Origin: Ignelater luminosus
Lineage: Eukaryota > Arthropoda > Insecta > Coleoptera > Elateridae
Direction of reading: 5' to 3'
NCBI GenBank assembly: GCA_011009095.1
Contig: VTPC01090592.1
Coordinates: forward strand, 107,538-171,537
Length of the DNA: 64,000 nucleotides
Shown here: positions 1 to 10,640 of the stretch, in pieces
Layout: each line of letters starts with the position of its first letter
How positions within the stretch are numbered: the first letter of the stretch is position 1
Made by a program: the position numbers and the translations under genes
The notes under the pieces: generated by a model
Databases searched by the model: none
What the model was told of the DNA's origin: nothing
What the model saw: only the letters and a program-made list of their open reading frames with translations

Positions 1-78
1 CACTCCTCTAGAGAGGATATTTTTAGAAGGCCCATGTCTCTAAACTGCACCATGATGTAAAAAGTAAATACTTAGTAC
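1..78. repeat. 75-bp direct repeat, copy 1
   Basis: The segment from the start of the window to about base 78 is nearly identical to 4,399-4,472. Shared words include GGCCCATGTCTCTAAACTGC and CACCATGATGTAAAAAG. The two copies bracket the whole first LINE. They may be the 3' tail of the LINE family in two tandem copies, or a separate short repeat. The sequence just inside each copy differs, so neither reading is proven. Confidence 0.7.
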
Positions 79-89
79 TTACTTACTTA

Positions 90-2330
90 TCCGGACCTCT
101 TCTACCTTTCAGTATCGAGGTTTGGAGTTGCATTTTGAGTTCTCTTACAAACAACTATCCATTTTTCCTGTCTTTTGCTAGCATCATGGCACTATTTCAC
201 TCACTATTATTTTTAACTATTATTCTTGTTATTAATCTTAACTTTCCACACTTTCTTTGCTGTTTTTGTGTCTACCATCCTAACCATGTGGCCCCACTAA
301 TTTAGTTGCTTTCTTTCAATTTTGTGTTCTAGTAACTGCACTCCTAAACGTTCCCTAATTATTTCATTTTGTATCTTGTCGCGTTTTGTTACTCCTAGTA
401 CCCTTCTTAAAAACTTTATTTCGCAGGGTCTCAGCATGGATTTATGTAGGTCAGATAAATTCCAAGATTCTGCTCAATACAGCACAACTGGTTTAAATAT
501 TGTATTGTATATCTTAATTTTCGTTTTCTTACTGACTTGCCTTTTAGTTATAAATAGTTTTCAAAATAGACCCTATTTGCGCTATTAATTCTATTATTTA
601 ACTCCATATCCATATGGCAATCACTTTGAATCATTGAACCTAAATATTTTATATTCCCGACTTGTTTCATAATGCCAGTTTCCAATTGCTAACTGGGCAT
701 CGACATTTTCCTCCCCCAGCACCATTACCTCTGTTTTCTTCAGATTTATTTTCATGTTATGCTTTTACAATTTTTCTTTCCAATGTTTTATATTCTCTTG
801 TAAATTTTCTTTTGTTGTTGCACATAAAATGAGATCGTCCGCGTACATTAGTTCTTTAACTATAACTGATTGTACATTTTTTGTATCCTATCACTACCCC
901 TTTGGTCTTAAATTTTACAGCCTTAGTTACTTCATCTATGGTTATAATAAATAAAAGTAGACTTAAGATACTGAATTGCCTAACCCCCTTTCCTGTTACA
1001 AATGTGTTTGTACAATATTTCTTTTGTCTATCGATAGTATAGCGTCTGTCAATTGTTTTGGTACTGTTCTCCTATCTAACACACTCCATATTTTTGTCCT
1101 ATCCACTGCATAAAAGGCTTTTGTATATCTGTGGCACAATGGCACATATACAGATTTTTTTCTCTGTTCTGAACTATTTTCTCACCAATTTATCTCAACG
1201 TGAACACCCACTCTTGCGTATTTCTTCCTTTTCTAAAACCAGCTGGCGTGTCTTCTAAGGTTGGCTCAATTAATTTTCTCAATCTACTTTCCAAAATTCT
1301 TTCATAAACTTTATTCGCTGCGCATAATAAAGATATAGTTATTTGTACCTCTGTAATTTTCACATACCATTTTATCTCGGAGTTTATGATCGCTGTCTGC
1401 CATTTAATTGAAACTTTTTTATCATACTAAATATTATTTAAAATCTCCCTTGATACAAATTTCCCTTCTTTACCCATCTTCTTTAACATTTCAGGTTTAA
1501 TATTGTCTACACCGGGCGATTTTCCATTTTTTATAAGTCTTAATGCACCCTTCAATTTATTTGTTTTTATTTCCTCTTCGCACTCTTCATTTACATATAT
1601 GTATTTAATTCATCATCTATATTTTCGCTTAACTTGCTTTCCTCAATGGTTTCTTCTTTCCCCTCCAGTACTGCACAAAAATACTCTTTTCATCTCTCCT
1701 TAATATTGTAACGCGCCACCTCTCGAATATTCTAGAAAAAGTCCCGAACAGTCTCGAACAAGCTGGTCGAATGTACCGGAGAAATCTCAAACTATCCAGA
1801 GGCTTCCACCGTCGAATGTTCCAGAAGGAACGTGAATTTTCTGGGCTCATCAAGAACCACGCGAAAACGAATATAAGGCTGCGTTGATCGAGCAGAGGGC
1901 AGTTCTACAGTCAATCAGCTAGTAGTTACGAACGAAATAAATGTTAACCAGTGATAAATAAATTCTTCTGTACATAATTACATAAATATTTAGTGTAAAT
2001 AAATACTGGAAATAAATTGTAATAAATTAAGTAAAAGTAAATATAAAAAATAAATACACGTTTTTATTAAAACGTAACAATATCTTCATCCTTATATAAC
2101 AGACTGCCACTGCAGTCTTTAATCCGGTGTATGCTTGATTCTTTTTCACACTTCAGACCTCTTAACATCGAGTACAACGTTTTTCCATTTCCTTCTTCTG
2201 CATTTTCTGGATCTTTTCCAAACTTTACCCAAGCTACCATTTTTGCTTTTCTAACTATATTCTTTACTCTTTTTCTTTGTTTTTGATACTCAGCATAACC
2301 TTCAGATAATTTTGACATCAGATACTATTG
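90..2330 (-). pseudogene. LINE (non-LTR) reverse transcriptase, degenerate, split by solo LTR
   Basis: On the minus strand this holds the RT half of a non-LTR retrotransposon. The catalytic-loop motif YADDL is read near 828-850 (preceded by ELM). Upstream lies a KAFYAVDR-type fingers/palm motif near 1,100. The C-terminal motif RRVLGVTKRDKIQNE lies at about 340-410, and a GHM-VRM tail follows. The linker KER-stop-KEYFCAVLEG at 1,640-1,700 shows a Trp codon turned to TGA in what is usually RWKEYF. Many stops and frameshifts make it inactive. The 373-bp solo LTR at 1,707-2,079 interrupts the linker between the endonuclease and RT domains. The clade (CR1/RTE/Jockey-like) is not assigned. Confidence 0.8.
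1707..2079 (+). mobile_element. Solo LTR of the 7.8-kb Ty3/gypsy element
   Basis: It starts TGTAACGCGCC and ends AAACGTAACA, so it is a TG...CA LTR. It aligns end to end with the 5' LTR at 7,796-8,168 with scattered mismatches. It is flanked by a perfect 4-bp duplication ATAT (1,703-1,706 and 2,080-2,083), typical of Ty3/gypsy insertion. There is no internal sequence, so it arose by LTR-LTR recombination. It sits inside the minus-strand LINE, so the LINE is older. Confidence 0.93.
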
Positions 2331-3335
2331 TCAATAGTCTTTTTTACTTTTTATTTCCATTCTTGCTTCACAGTTCCACCAGGGCGTCTGTTTTTCCTTG
2401 TTCGATTTCTTAATTACCCCGCAAACTTCCTCTGCTGATTTAGTTATTACTTCTTCCAAGCTATTCCACCTTACTTCCAAATCTTTCGACATCAAACTAT
2501 TTCTTCTTACCTCCAACTTTTTTCGCACCTCCTCTTGGTACTTTTTTTCGAACTCTACTTCCAATAACTTATAACTTCTAATATTTTTAAATTTTATCTT
2601 TTCCAATGCATCTGTAAACTTTTCCTTTTTCTTCCATTTTATCTTTGCTTCTACCAGAAAATCATCGCTTCCTATTTTGAATTGTCGTTTTACTCTGACA
2701 TCTTTAACTTTCATTCGATCTATCTTTTTCATCAGTAACAAATCTATTATCGACTTTTCATTCCTACTTTCTACCACTGTTATGTATTTGTGTATTTCGG
2801 CATGTTTAAAGAATGTGTTTGTTACAAATAAATTATTCATAATGCAGAAATCGATTATTATTTGTCCATTATTATTTACTGAACCTTTACCACAGCTTGC
2901 AACCGTTTTCTTTGTTATTTTATTTTTACCTACGCTTAAATTAAAGTTTCCTCCAATTATGAAGGTGACTTTAGCCTTTTCCAAGTTTTCTTGCAGGCAT
3001 GCTCTAAAAGCATCCTTTTCTACTTTTTTATCTGTTTCATTTGAAGCATACACTAGAATTATTGTTACTATCTTATTTTCGATAAGATGATAACTTAACT
3101 TCATTATTCTTTCGTTAACAAATTCTCAACTTTTAGCGCTATCCAAATTCACTCTGTAAACCAAACAGGCTAGCCCAGCTTGACCCCACCTACGTTTTTC
3201 CACTTCTGAATAAAATAAACCATGACCGTCTTTTACTATTTTAAAGTTCGTATCCTTTTGTTTAGTTTCTGTGATCAACATTAATTGAACTTTCGCTTTA
3301 TTAAATTCACCAACTAACTTTTCTTCTTTATTCAT
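2331..3335 (-). pseudogene. LINE apurinic-like endonuclease (EEP) domain
   Basis: Two minus-strand reading segments (3,126-3,335 and 2,331-3,104) form an endonuclease/exonuclease/phosphatase domain of a non-LTR element. N-terminal features are an LITETKQKD block (normally LxETW/K). Then come IIGGNFNLSVGK, where the family has GDFN, and finally GSDDFLVEAKIKW, where the family has SDH. Both the Asp before Phe-Asn and the terminal catalytic His are therefore replaced. An in-frame stop (AKS-stop) separates the two segments. It joins the RT at lower coordinates and the ORF1-like region at higher coordinates. Confidence 0.8.
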
Positions 3336-3422
3336 TAATCCTCTAATATTTCAAATTCTTAACTTCCAATCTTGTATTTCGTTATCCTTAATCGTTTTCC
3401 TTTTCTTTGCTTGGTGATTATC

Positions 3423-4010
3423 TTAGTTCCCATGTTTAAGAAGTCTAGTTTTTGTCTTGACTCTCCTTGTTTCGTTGTTCATTTGCAAATCATTTTTGTC
3501 TTCTTTCCATTTACATTCATTTTCGTTGATCATAATTTTCTGATAACCAATCTTTACTTCGTTTTCCTGTTGTTTTTCTAATTGTGCTTTTTTTCTAATT
3601 TTATATTCTACTTCTCTTTCTTTTACTGTCAAATCGTTTAATACCGTTTTATATCTCGTTGACCTCAAATTCTGCTTTTTATCCATTATTTTCATTTTTT
3701 TCACGCAAAGTTTCCATTTCTAGTACATATTTCCTTTCTGCTATTTTATCTGCCTCTTTTATTTTAGCTTTTACTTGCAAGTTTCCTCTTATAAAATCTT
3801 CCATTACTTGTACCTACAGCCCAGCCATTTCTCTTTTTGATATATCTAAACCAGTTATTATTACATTACTCCTCCTCTTAACTTTTTCCAAGTTTTCTAT
3901 TCTGTTTTGTAGTTTATTAAAATCAATATGCAGCTGCAAATTTTCCTCTATTGAATTTTTGATTTTTGCATGTATTTTCATTAATCGTCGCGTAATTTTT
4001 TAATATCTAG
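3423..4010 (-). pseudogene. LINE ORF1-like coiled-coil/RRM protein, degenerate
   Basis: Reading the minus strand from about 4,010 gives a Lys/Glu-rich coiled-coil, then NRIENLEKVKRRSNVIITG. That is the coiled-coil-to-RRM junction typical of LINE ORF1 or N-terminal proteins (LExxSRRxNLIIxG). A charged helical tail extends to 3,423. Several stops interrupt it. The order ORF1, EN, RT on one strand makes 90-4,010 one element. 4,011-4,398 is AT-rich with no recognisable coding sequence and may be its 5' UTR. Confidence 0.65.
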
Positions 4011-4398
4011 AATTAGTTTTGTGAACATGTCCTTTCTTGTTTCACTTCATCCACTTTAATATCTTTCCACGATCCTATTAATTACACTCTGAAACACGGC
4101 TCCCTGGTATTTATTTTACTTCCACTTCATTTTAGAATACTAGTTTTGCACGACACTTAAGTTTATTTTAATTTTAAACTATATTTAAATCAATAGATAA
4201 CTAACTAACTAACCAAACAAAACCATACAATTTGCGTGACTTTGTTCTTTCGTGATAAGACCCGAATTCGAGTTTGTTATCGTCGATATCGCAGCCAAAT
4301 AAACACGTCCGCTTTGCTTGGCTGACAAAACGCAACTTTTAAAATTTCCAAAATTTAAATTAATTTTGTAAATGGGCCAAGATCTAGGCAATATTTAT

Positions 4399-4472
4399 GT
4401 GTGCTCTAGATGGGATATTTTTAAAGGGCCCATGTCTCTAAACTGCACCATGATGTAAAAAGTAAATATACT
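4399..4472. repeat. 75-bp direct repeat, copy 2
   Basis: This is the second copy of the segment at 1-78, lying immediately before (in plus coordinates) the second LINE fragment. There are only a few mismatches, for example AGAAGGCC in copy 1 against AAAGGGCC here. Confidence 0.7.
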
Positions 4473-4479
4473 TTCTATT

Positions 4480-5085
4480 TTCCACACAGTGTGAAATTTT
4501 CATCTTCCAAGCTTCTCTTTCAACTCTTTTGTAGTCTTTCATATGTCTTAGCTTGCTACATTATTTTATTTCACTCTTTTCTGTTATTTATTACTTGATT
4601 TATGTTTTTGATTTCAAGTTCTTTGGTATCGTTCTCTATTAATTGATCTTTCTACTTTATTTTAGGTTTCCCTTTCGCTCTGCCTTCTGCCGGGTTCCAT
4701 TCTGTCAGTACAGTACAGTAAATCGTATAGTTCTTTTTTCAGTGTATGTGTCCATACCATTTTAATCTTTGAGCTTTGCAATATATCACTGTATTTTCTT
4801 CTTCTAAGATGTTATAAATTTCAAAGTTTATTAATCTTCTTGCTTCTCTTTCTTTATTGTTCTTTAGCTCCTTTATCCTTCTTATAACCTTAACTATATC
4901 TCCTTTATCTCTTTCCTCTTTTGCAACTTCTCTTAGTGGTTTTTGTATTTCTTTTTCTTTTCCTGCAAGTTTGGATTCTATAATGATATTTCTGCCCTTT
5001 AGGTTTCTTTTTTCTTTTAATATTGTTAATTTATTCGCAAAACTATGCATTTCAATAATACATTTTTCTTGACTTTTTTCGTAGC
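4480..5085 (-). pseudogene. LINE pol C-terminal fragment (5'-truncated copy)
   Basis: The minus-strand ORF at 4,739-5,050 ends with YCKAQRLKWYGHIH, the C-terminal signature of many insect LINE pols (RLKWYGHVxRM). It continues in degraded form to a WNP-AEGRAKGKPKIK-like Gly/Lys/Arg-rich tail near 4,690. Upstream is a charged helical stretch. No RT catalytic motif is present, so it is a 5'-truncated LINE tail. Confidence 0.7.
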
Positions 5086-5169
5086 ATATTCTTTATTACG
5101 TTTATTAATGTTTTTTCATTTTTAGTATCAATCTTAATTCCAGAGATAACGAGGATATTTTTACTTTTT

Positions 5170-5740
5170 TTCTATATCCCAGAGAGCGTGCAAGCTTACT
5201 GCAAGCTTGCTTTTGATTTGGCAAGTGTACATCAAATGTACTACAAGCTTGACGTTTAAACAACAACGCCGGCGCACTTTAGAGGCTCCATCGCGCACTT
5301 TATTCAAATTGCTGCACTTCAACCAGAGCTGTAGTTGGGCCTACGTTTACTATGCTTCCCAAAACAATCTTTATTTACTATTATCGTTTTCCGTTGAAAG
5401 TTAAAAATTAAGATTTTAACTTTAAAACGTTAATGATTCTTGGTTTTCAATAAGCATTCGTATTGAACATACCAAGTTTCTCAGTAATTTATTTTCTTTT
5501 TTTGATTTAGATTTTTAAGTAAACGCTCAAAACACAAATTAAATTTAAGCTTGTTGGAAACTTAGTTTATGCTTGAATTAAGTCTGATTACATACTTACA
5601 GACTTCACATGTGTAATCTACTGGAAGCTAGTAAAATAAGATTGACACAAGCTTAACAAATACACTTATATTAAATTTGCTGCAGGCTTGTTATAAACTT
5701 GCAAAGCAAGCTTACTACAAGCTTTTAGGTTCAAACATAT
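5170..5740. repeat. AAGCTT-rich degenerate repeat cluster
   Basis: The word CAAGCTT or its near variants recurs many times. The block GCAAGCTTACTGCAAGCTTGC near 5,190 reappears as GCAAGCTTACTACAAGCTT near 5,705. The arrangement is irregular, so it is a diverged local repeat, not a clean satellite. No coding sequence is visible in it. Confidence 0.45.
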
Positions 5741-6616
5741 TATTATTAAAAATATACCAAGAATATTCAAGTATGTTTTGATAATCAATGGTTAAGTGCA
5801 TGCTAGAGTTCCTAAATATAACTTGAAATAAATTGTTAATTAGAGTTGACGGGTGTCAAGTTTTCCTAGTGGTATTTATTACCTTTACGTTACTTATTCT
5901 AAGATTGATAGCTGTAAAGATAAAGGGCACGTTTAGTAATACAGCGAACTTAACGGTCGGCTCTCAGCTGTAAATACGCTGACAGCGCAAAGCCAAAATA
6001 TTCAGTGATTCGGTATTGCCAACAACTCAACCGTTGAAGTCCTGAACGCGCCCTGTGATTTAAGACCTTTGAAATCTGGCAATTTTAGAAATGCAAATTG
6101 CAACGTTAATGCGTTAAACTAACATTTTACTTCAAAATTCTTTTTCGCTAATATTGCTGGTATTTCTACTCCAGTGCCTTTCCCATTGTTACTAGAATCT
6201 TCAGTACTACAATAATGCGTATCTTGCAAAAATGTTTTTGCTTTAACCTTTCTGTTTATCTATCAAAATCTCGAAAACACGCGTTTACGTACCAAATTAT
6301 GGCGATTACGGTTATCAGTAATAGGCACGCAGTCGGCAAGTGGACATCCACCTAATGAAAAGTCCCTAATCTTTGGATAAAAGTAGATAAAAGTTTTATC
6401 TAGAGGCAGCAGTGCACCACTAAAAATAACGTGATAATAAATAATTCCTTTATGTAAAGTAAGTGTATCTAACCTAAAATTCTGAAGATAATTCCATTTT
6501 CTCTGCCCAAAAAAATGCACAGAAGTACAGTAGATACGTATAAGTGATTTTTTGAAATTTCTTACTGCAGTAAATATAAGCCTGTTCAACTTAAAACCTG
6601 CCAAGAAGCCTAACTA
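5741..6616. other. Intergenic, no recognised gene
   Basis: AT-rich sequence. The minus-strand open frame 6,263-6,604 has no family motif I recognise and no flanking signals, so I do not call it a gene. Confidence 0.5.
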
Positions 6617-6857
6617 TATGTTTTCTACAAACTCCGATAAGGGTCGTTCCTAAATTTGCTAAGTCTGTCTGTCCGTCCACATTTTTTTTAATTTTGAAAT
6701 TTTGACTTTAGATTTCGATTCTACATCAAAAACTAAAGACTACGTGGTGTCTTCGGTTTTTGATAAGTATCTCTTCGAGAACATGGTCAAAATGGCCGCT
6801 GAAATTGGAAAAACGTAACAAAACGGATGTTGTCGTGGTTATGCTTTGCATTCCCAG
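6617..6857 (+). repeat. 0.23-kb dispersed repeat, copy 1
   Basis: It runs from an ACAAACTCCGATAAGGGTCG-like start to GGTTATGCTTTGCATTCCCAG. Shared blocks with 27,967-28,347 and, inverted, 61,018-61,237 are CTGTCTGTCCGTC, CTACATCAAAAACTAAAGAC and ACATGGTCAAAATGGCCGC. It is noncoding. 6,858-7,795 downstream is AT-rich and shows nothing further. Confidence 0.85.
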
Positions 6858-7795
6858 ATTTTTAAAATCTAACTATATATTTATCACTTGGATTATCTCT
6901 AAATTAACAAAATAGGATTTAAAAATGTAACAACATGTTTTGTTTCAGTATTACGTAAACTCCGCATTCTTAACTACTTACTTTTATCAAATCTTAAAGC
7001 TCTAGCTAGTTAGTGGTAAGAATGTGTTTTTTTTTACTTCAGATTGAGTTATTCATGCTGATTCAATTTAAATTGTTTGGTAGTTTTTGCATATCAAACA
7101 TTTTTTGGTCATAGATTCCATTTATCTTATATGTATCGTATATAGGAACTCTGAATTGGTAGCCGAGAAATGCTGAACTAAATTCTAAGTATCTTTTTGG
7201 TTTAGATACTACAACAATTAAGCCGTTATTTAAAGTTAATATTTATTGTTGATTCTTTGTATTTTCTTTAAAGGTAGTATCTCTGGTACAGTCCGGTCCA
7301 AAAATAAATTCTTAGGTAAACGTAAAATAGTTCAAACATCAGTAGTCAATTGTTTATTATTTTTATCAGAGACTTGCAAAAATAAGGAACATGATTAGAC
7401 GGTCATTGACATAAGTACCTCTCTACGCACCAAGAAATGCTTAAACTTGCGTAATTTAAAAATGTTTATCTTTTTAACAAATCGGACAAAAACTTCCTTT
7501 TTTTATTCAGAATATTCATAATAAACTAATTCATGAATAAGTTTTTTTCTGAAAAAATATATAGAAAAGTTTTAAAGTTATGACGGAAAATACATAATTT
7601 CTACTTACATGCAAAGCATCGCGAATATCTCTTCTATTAAACAAGCTAAAATTTTCAATTTCATTTATTTTCTAAGAGAAGGTTATTCTTTATGTGTACC
7701 ATACAAGCAATTTTATTAAATTTCATTAAAAAAAAGTGGGTTTACGATGATACTCTTTTAATGTAGCTCAAGTGCATTTTATTTTAAAGTAGTAT

Positions 7796-8168
7796 TGTAA
7801 GGCGCCACACCTCGAATATTCTAGAAAAAGTCCCGAACAGCCTCGAACAAGCTGGTCGAATGTGCCGGAGAAATCTCAAACTATCCAGAGTTTTCCACCG
7901 TCGAATGTTCGAGAAAGAACGCGAACTTTCTGGGCTCATCAAGAACAACGCGGAAACGAATATAAGGCTGCGTTGATCGAGCCGAAGGCAGTTTTACAGT
8001 CAGTCAGCTAGCAGCTACGAACGAAATGAATGTTAACTAGTGATAAATAAATTCTTCTGTACATAATTACATAAATATTTAGTGTAAATAAATACTGGAA
8101 ATAAACTGTAATAAATTAAGTAAAAATAAATATTAAAAATAAAAACACGTTTTTGCCAAAACGTAACA
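7796..8168 (+). repeat. 5' LTR of the gypsy element
   Basis: A 373-bp repeat beginning TGTAAGGCGCC and ending ACGTAACA. It matches the solo LTR at 1,707-2,079 and the 3' LTR at 12,412-12,710. It holds AATAAA-type signals near 8,045 and a TATAAGG box at 7,961. Confidence 0.93.
7961..8004 (+). promoter_or_regulatory. Putative LTR core promoter
   Basis: TATAAGG at 7,961-7,967 is followed about 40 bp later by TCAGTCAG (initiator-like TCAGT, 8,000-8,004). Both are conserved in the other two LTR copies. The spacing is longer than the usual ~30 bp, so the exact start site is uncertain. Confidence 0.4.
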
Positions 8169-8170
8169 AT

Positions 8171-8188
8171 TGGTGTCAGGTGTGAAAT
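8171..8188 (+). promoter_or_regulatory. Primer-binding-site-like sequence
   Basis: Two bases after the CA end of the 5' LTR the sequence TGGTGTCAGGTGTG begins. TGG directly after the LTR is the usual complement to a tRNA CCA end. The tRNA species was not determined. Confidence 0.55.
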
Positions 8189-8218
8189 TTAAAAATTTAA
8201 AACAAGAATAATTTGTAA

Positions 8219-9335
8219 ATGCCTACAACTCGGTCTATTTCAGCCAAAATGGATTTGGAATTAATTAAGATGCTACAAGAAATCAAAGGGGAAATCAAGA
8301 GCGTGCAAAGTGAAATGAATTCGAATACTGAAAATATAAAATGTGAAATTAAAAGGGAAATAAATAACGTGCAAAGTGGACTTAAAGAAGTTAAAAAAGA
8401 AACAAATAATGCGCAAAGTGAAATTAAAGAAGAAATGAATACAGTGAAAAAGGAAGTTGATGGACTATATTAAAAATATGACGAACTACAGCAAAAGTTT
8501 GCTGTTTACTATGGGTCAAGTCGTAGAAGAAAGTGTAGACGCTTGTAGCAAAGTACCTGAAGATATACAACTTCCACCTGCAAAACGGGTGATCCGCGAA
8601 CAACCCTTTGCGGATATTGAAAGCAATGGTACGCCAAAAAATCATGTTCAGCCTCCAATTTTCGATGGAAAGATAGCCTGGTCCACTTATTTAATGCAGT
8701 TCGAAGCGGCTGCTGTTACTAATAAGTGGAGTGAAAAGGAAAAGGCAGCGTCTCTGATAGTGGCTTTACGTGGAGATGCCCTGGATGTGATACGTACGGT
8801 TCCGATCCACTTGCGAGAAAATTTCAAAGAATTAGCATCACGATTAGATATGCGTTATGGAGATAAACACCTCCAGCAAGTATACTACGCGCAACTGAAA
8901 AGTAAAATGCAGAAACCTGGAGAGAGTTTACAAGAACTTCAAACGGACATAGAGCGTCTAATTACGCTAGCATATCCAGAGGCTCCGCAGATCTTTCTTG
9001 AGCAGCTGGCTGTTCAAACCTTTATCGACGCTGTTCGAGATTCTGAAACCCAACAGGCTTTGAGACTTGCGCGTCACGTAAAATTAAAAAGTGCTTTGGC
9101 GCACGCGCTTCAGTTTGAAGCAGCCAAGAGAACATCCCATGGTCATGTCCGTGTGCGAAGTGCCGAGGCAGAAGATATGGAGGAAACGATGAAACGAATG
9201 ATGAAGCAAATGTTTCAAGAGCAGCTATCGAAGAAAGTAAGACTACAGTGCTGGAGATGCGGTGAACAGGGTCATCTTAGAAGATTTTGCACCAAGAGTG
9301 GCGCAGTTAGGAATAACCAGAATCAGGAAAACTAG
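8219..9335 (+). pseudogene. Gag polyprotein (capsid and zinc knuckle)
   Basis: The frame from 8,219 begins MPTTRSISAKMD and is a Glu/Lys-rich coiled coil, ending at a stop at 8,471-8,473. The capsid continues in another frame (8,457-9,335), so one frameshift or stop separates them. The capsid block holds PPIFDGKIAWSTYLMQFE, a retrotransposon gag signature, followed by a helical domain with MRYGDKHL and QTFIDAVRD. It ends in a CCHC zinc knuckle, CWRCGEQGHLRRFC, at about 9,250-9,290. The gag binds and packages element RNA. The coding region is otherwise open over ~290 codons. Confidence 0.85.
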
Positions 9336-9429
9336 TATGGGTCGATGCAAAGGGGCGAAGGTCGACCTCCTTAAATCATGCCCCGGAGATTGCCATCCAA
9401 GTGGCTTTATTACGGTATCAACCAGACAG

Positions 9430-9845
9430 CTTTTACATCGATGGCAGTATTTTTGAGAAGACATGTTCGTAATTGATCGACACGGGAGCAACAAGAACAA
9501 TAATTCGTCCTGATATTGTTGAAGATAGAGAGTTACAGCCATCAAGAGTTCGCTACGGGTGAGCATACCGATGTTCTTGGGGAACCGATGGTGGAAATGG
9601 GAATTGGTTTCAAGAGTTGCAAGCATCGGGTGTTGGTAGCGGATATAGCTGACGAAGTTATCCTGGGAATGGATTTGTTGAAAAAGTTTGGGTTTACATT
9701 AGATATGAAGAATGGAATCCTTCGAGTAGATAACGAAGAAGTCCTTATGCACCAAAAAGGCGACGAGTTGCTTCGAGTAATGCTTGTCGATGACGTTACC
9801 CTGCCGGCGCGAAGTGAGAAGGTTGTTATGGCGCGAATGGATTGA
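9430..9845 (+). pseudogene. Retropepsin-like aspartic protease
   Basis: The active-site triad LIDTGATRTIIRP is read from about 9,474 after an in-frame TAA. A frame change leads to the segment 9,516-9,845 with EVILGMDLLKKFGF, the conserved second retropepsin motif (ILGxDLL). The protease normally matures gag-pol. The stop and frame change indicate inactivation of this copy. Confidence 0.75.
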
Positions 9846-9863
9846 AATCTCCGGGCAGGTTGA

Positions 9864-10640
9864 ATGGGTGCTTTAGAACCGGATTATGCCAACAAAGACA
9901 TTGGAAGAAGTATTCTGATTGGGAAAGTGTTAATGAATGTGAAAGAACTAACGCCTATTCGATTAATGAATGTTAACGATTTCCCAATGTCATTAAAGAA
10001 GAACATCAAAATTGGTTCTTGTGTGCCGGTGTTTTCTATAGTGCGGTGCACGAAGACAAGTGGAGTTCTTTCATCTTCGGGAAGCTCGGTAAACGTAGAA
10101 GCAATGGTCTCAGCTTCTTGTAAAGATTTAAGTCCAAGCCAAAAGACTAGGGTGCAAGAGTTACAAAGATGTATTTGCTCCTGATAAAGGACTGGCGGGT
10201 AAAACCAGTGTGGTGACCCATAAGATCAATACGGGAGATGTTCAACCGATACGACAACGTCCAAGAAGGTTACCATGGGCGAAACAAGAAGAAGTGGAAA
10301 AGATTATCAAAGATATGGCTAGCCAAGGTATCATCGAACCTTCAAACAGCCCTTGGGCATCGCCCGTCGTCTTGGTAAAGAAGAAAGATGGTAGTACACG
10401 ATTTTGTGAAACCTTTAATAAGGTTGACAGAGGAAGACAGAGATTTTTAATGGGACGCCGATTGCTAAACGAGCCTTTAACGCTCTTAAACAAAGTTTAG
10501 TGACAGCTCCGATCTTAAGCTATCCCAGACCGAACGAGCGATTTGTGCAGGACACAGATGCTAGCAATGTCGGTATAGGTGCTGTCCTGTCCCAAGTTCA
10601 AGAGAAGGTCATCGGCTATTTTAGCAAGGTGTTGCGACAG
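9864..10640 (+). pseudogene. RT/RNase H remnant with internal deletion
   Basis: The linker and the start of RT are readable: PIRQRPRRLPWAKQEEVE and then IIEPSNSPWASPVVLVKKKDG, ending RFC near 10,405. The expected palm with the Y-x-D-D motif is absent. Sequence jumps within ~50 bp to the RNase H lead-in (LSYPRPNERF, then TDASNVGIGAVLSQ, near 10,520-10,590) and from YFSKVL straight to the integrase HHCC domain. Two deletions therefore removed most of RT and most of RNase H. Confidence 0.8.

Noticed and set aside
2677..3090. Plus-strand open frame of 137 codons, and similar ones at 3,659-4,003
   Set aside because: They are antisense shadows of the LINE endonuclease and ORF1, with no motif of their own.
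1..4472. The 75-bp flanking repeats as a target-site duplication of the LINE
   Set aside because: 75 bp is far longer than usual LINE duplications, and the inner junctions do not show a poly(A) or consistent 3' end.
6263..6604. 113-codon minus-strand frame
   Set aside because: No recognised domain, no splice or promoter context, and composition typical of random AT-rich DNA.
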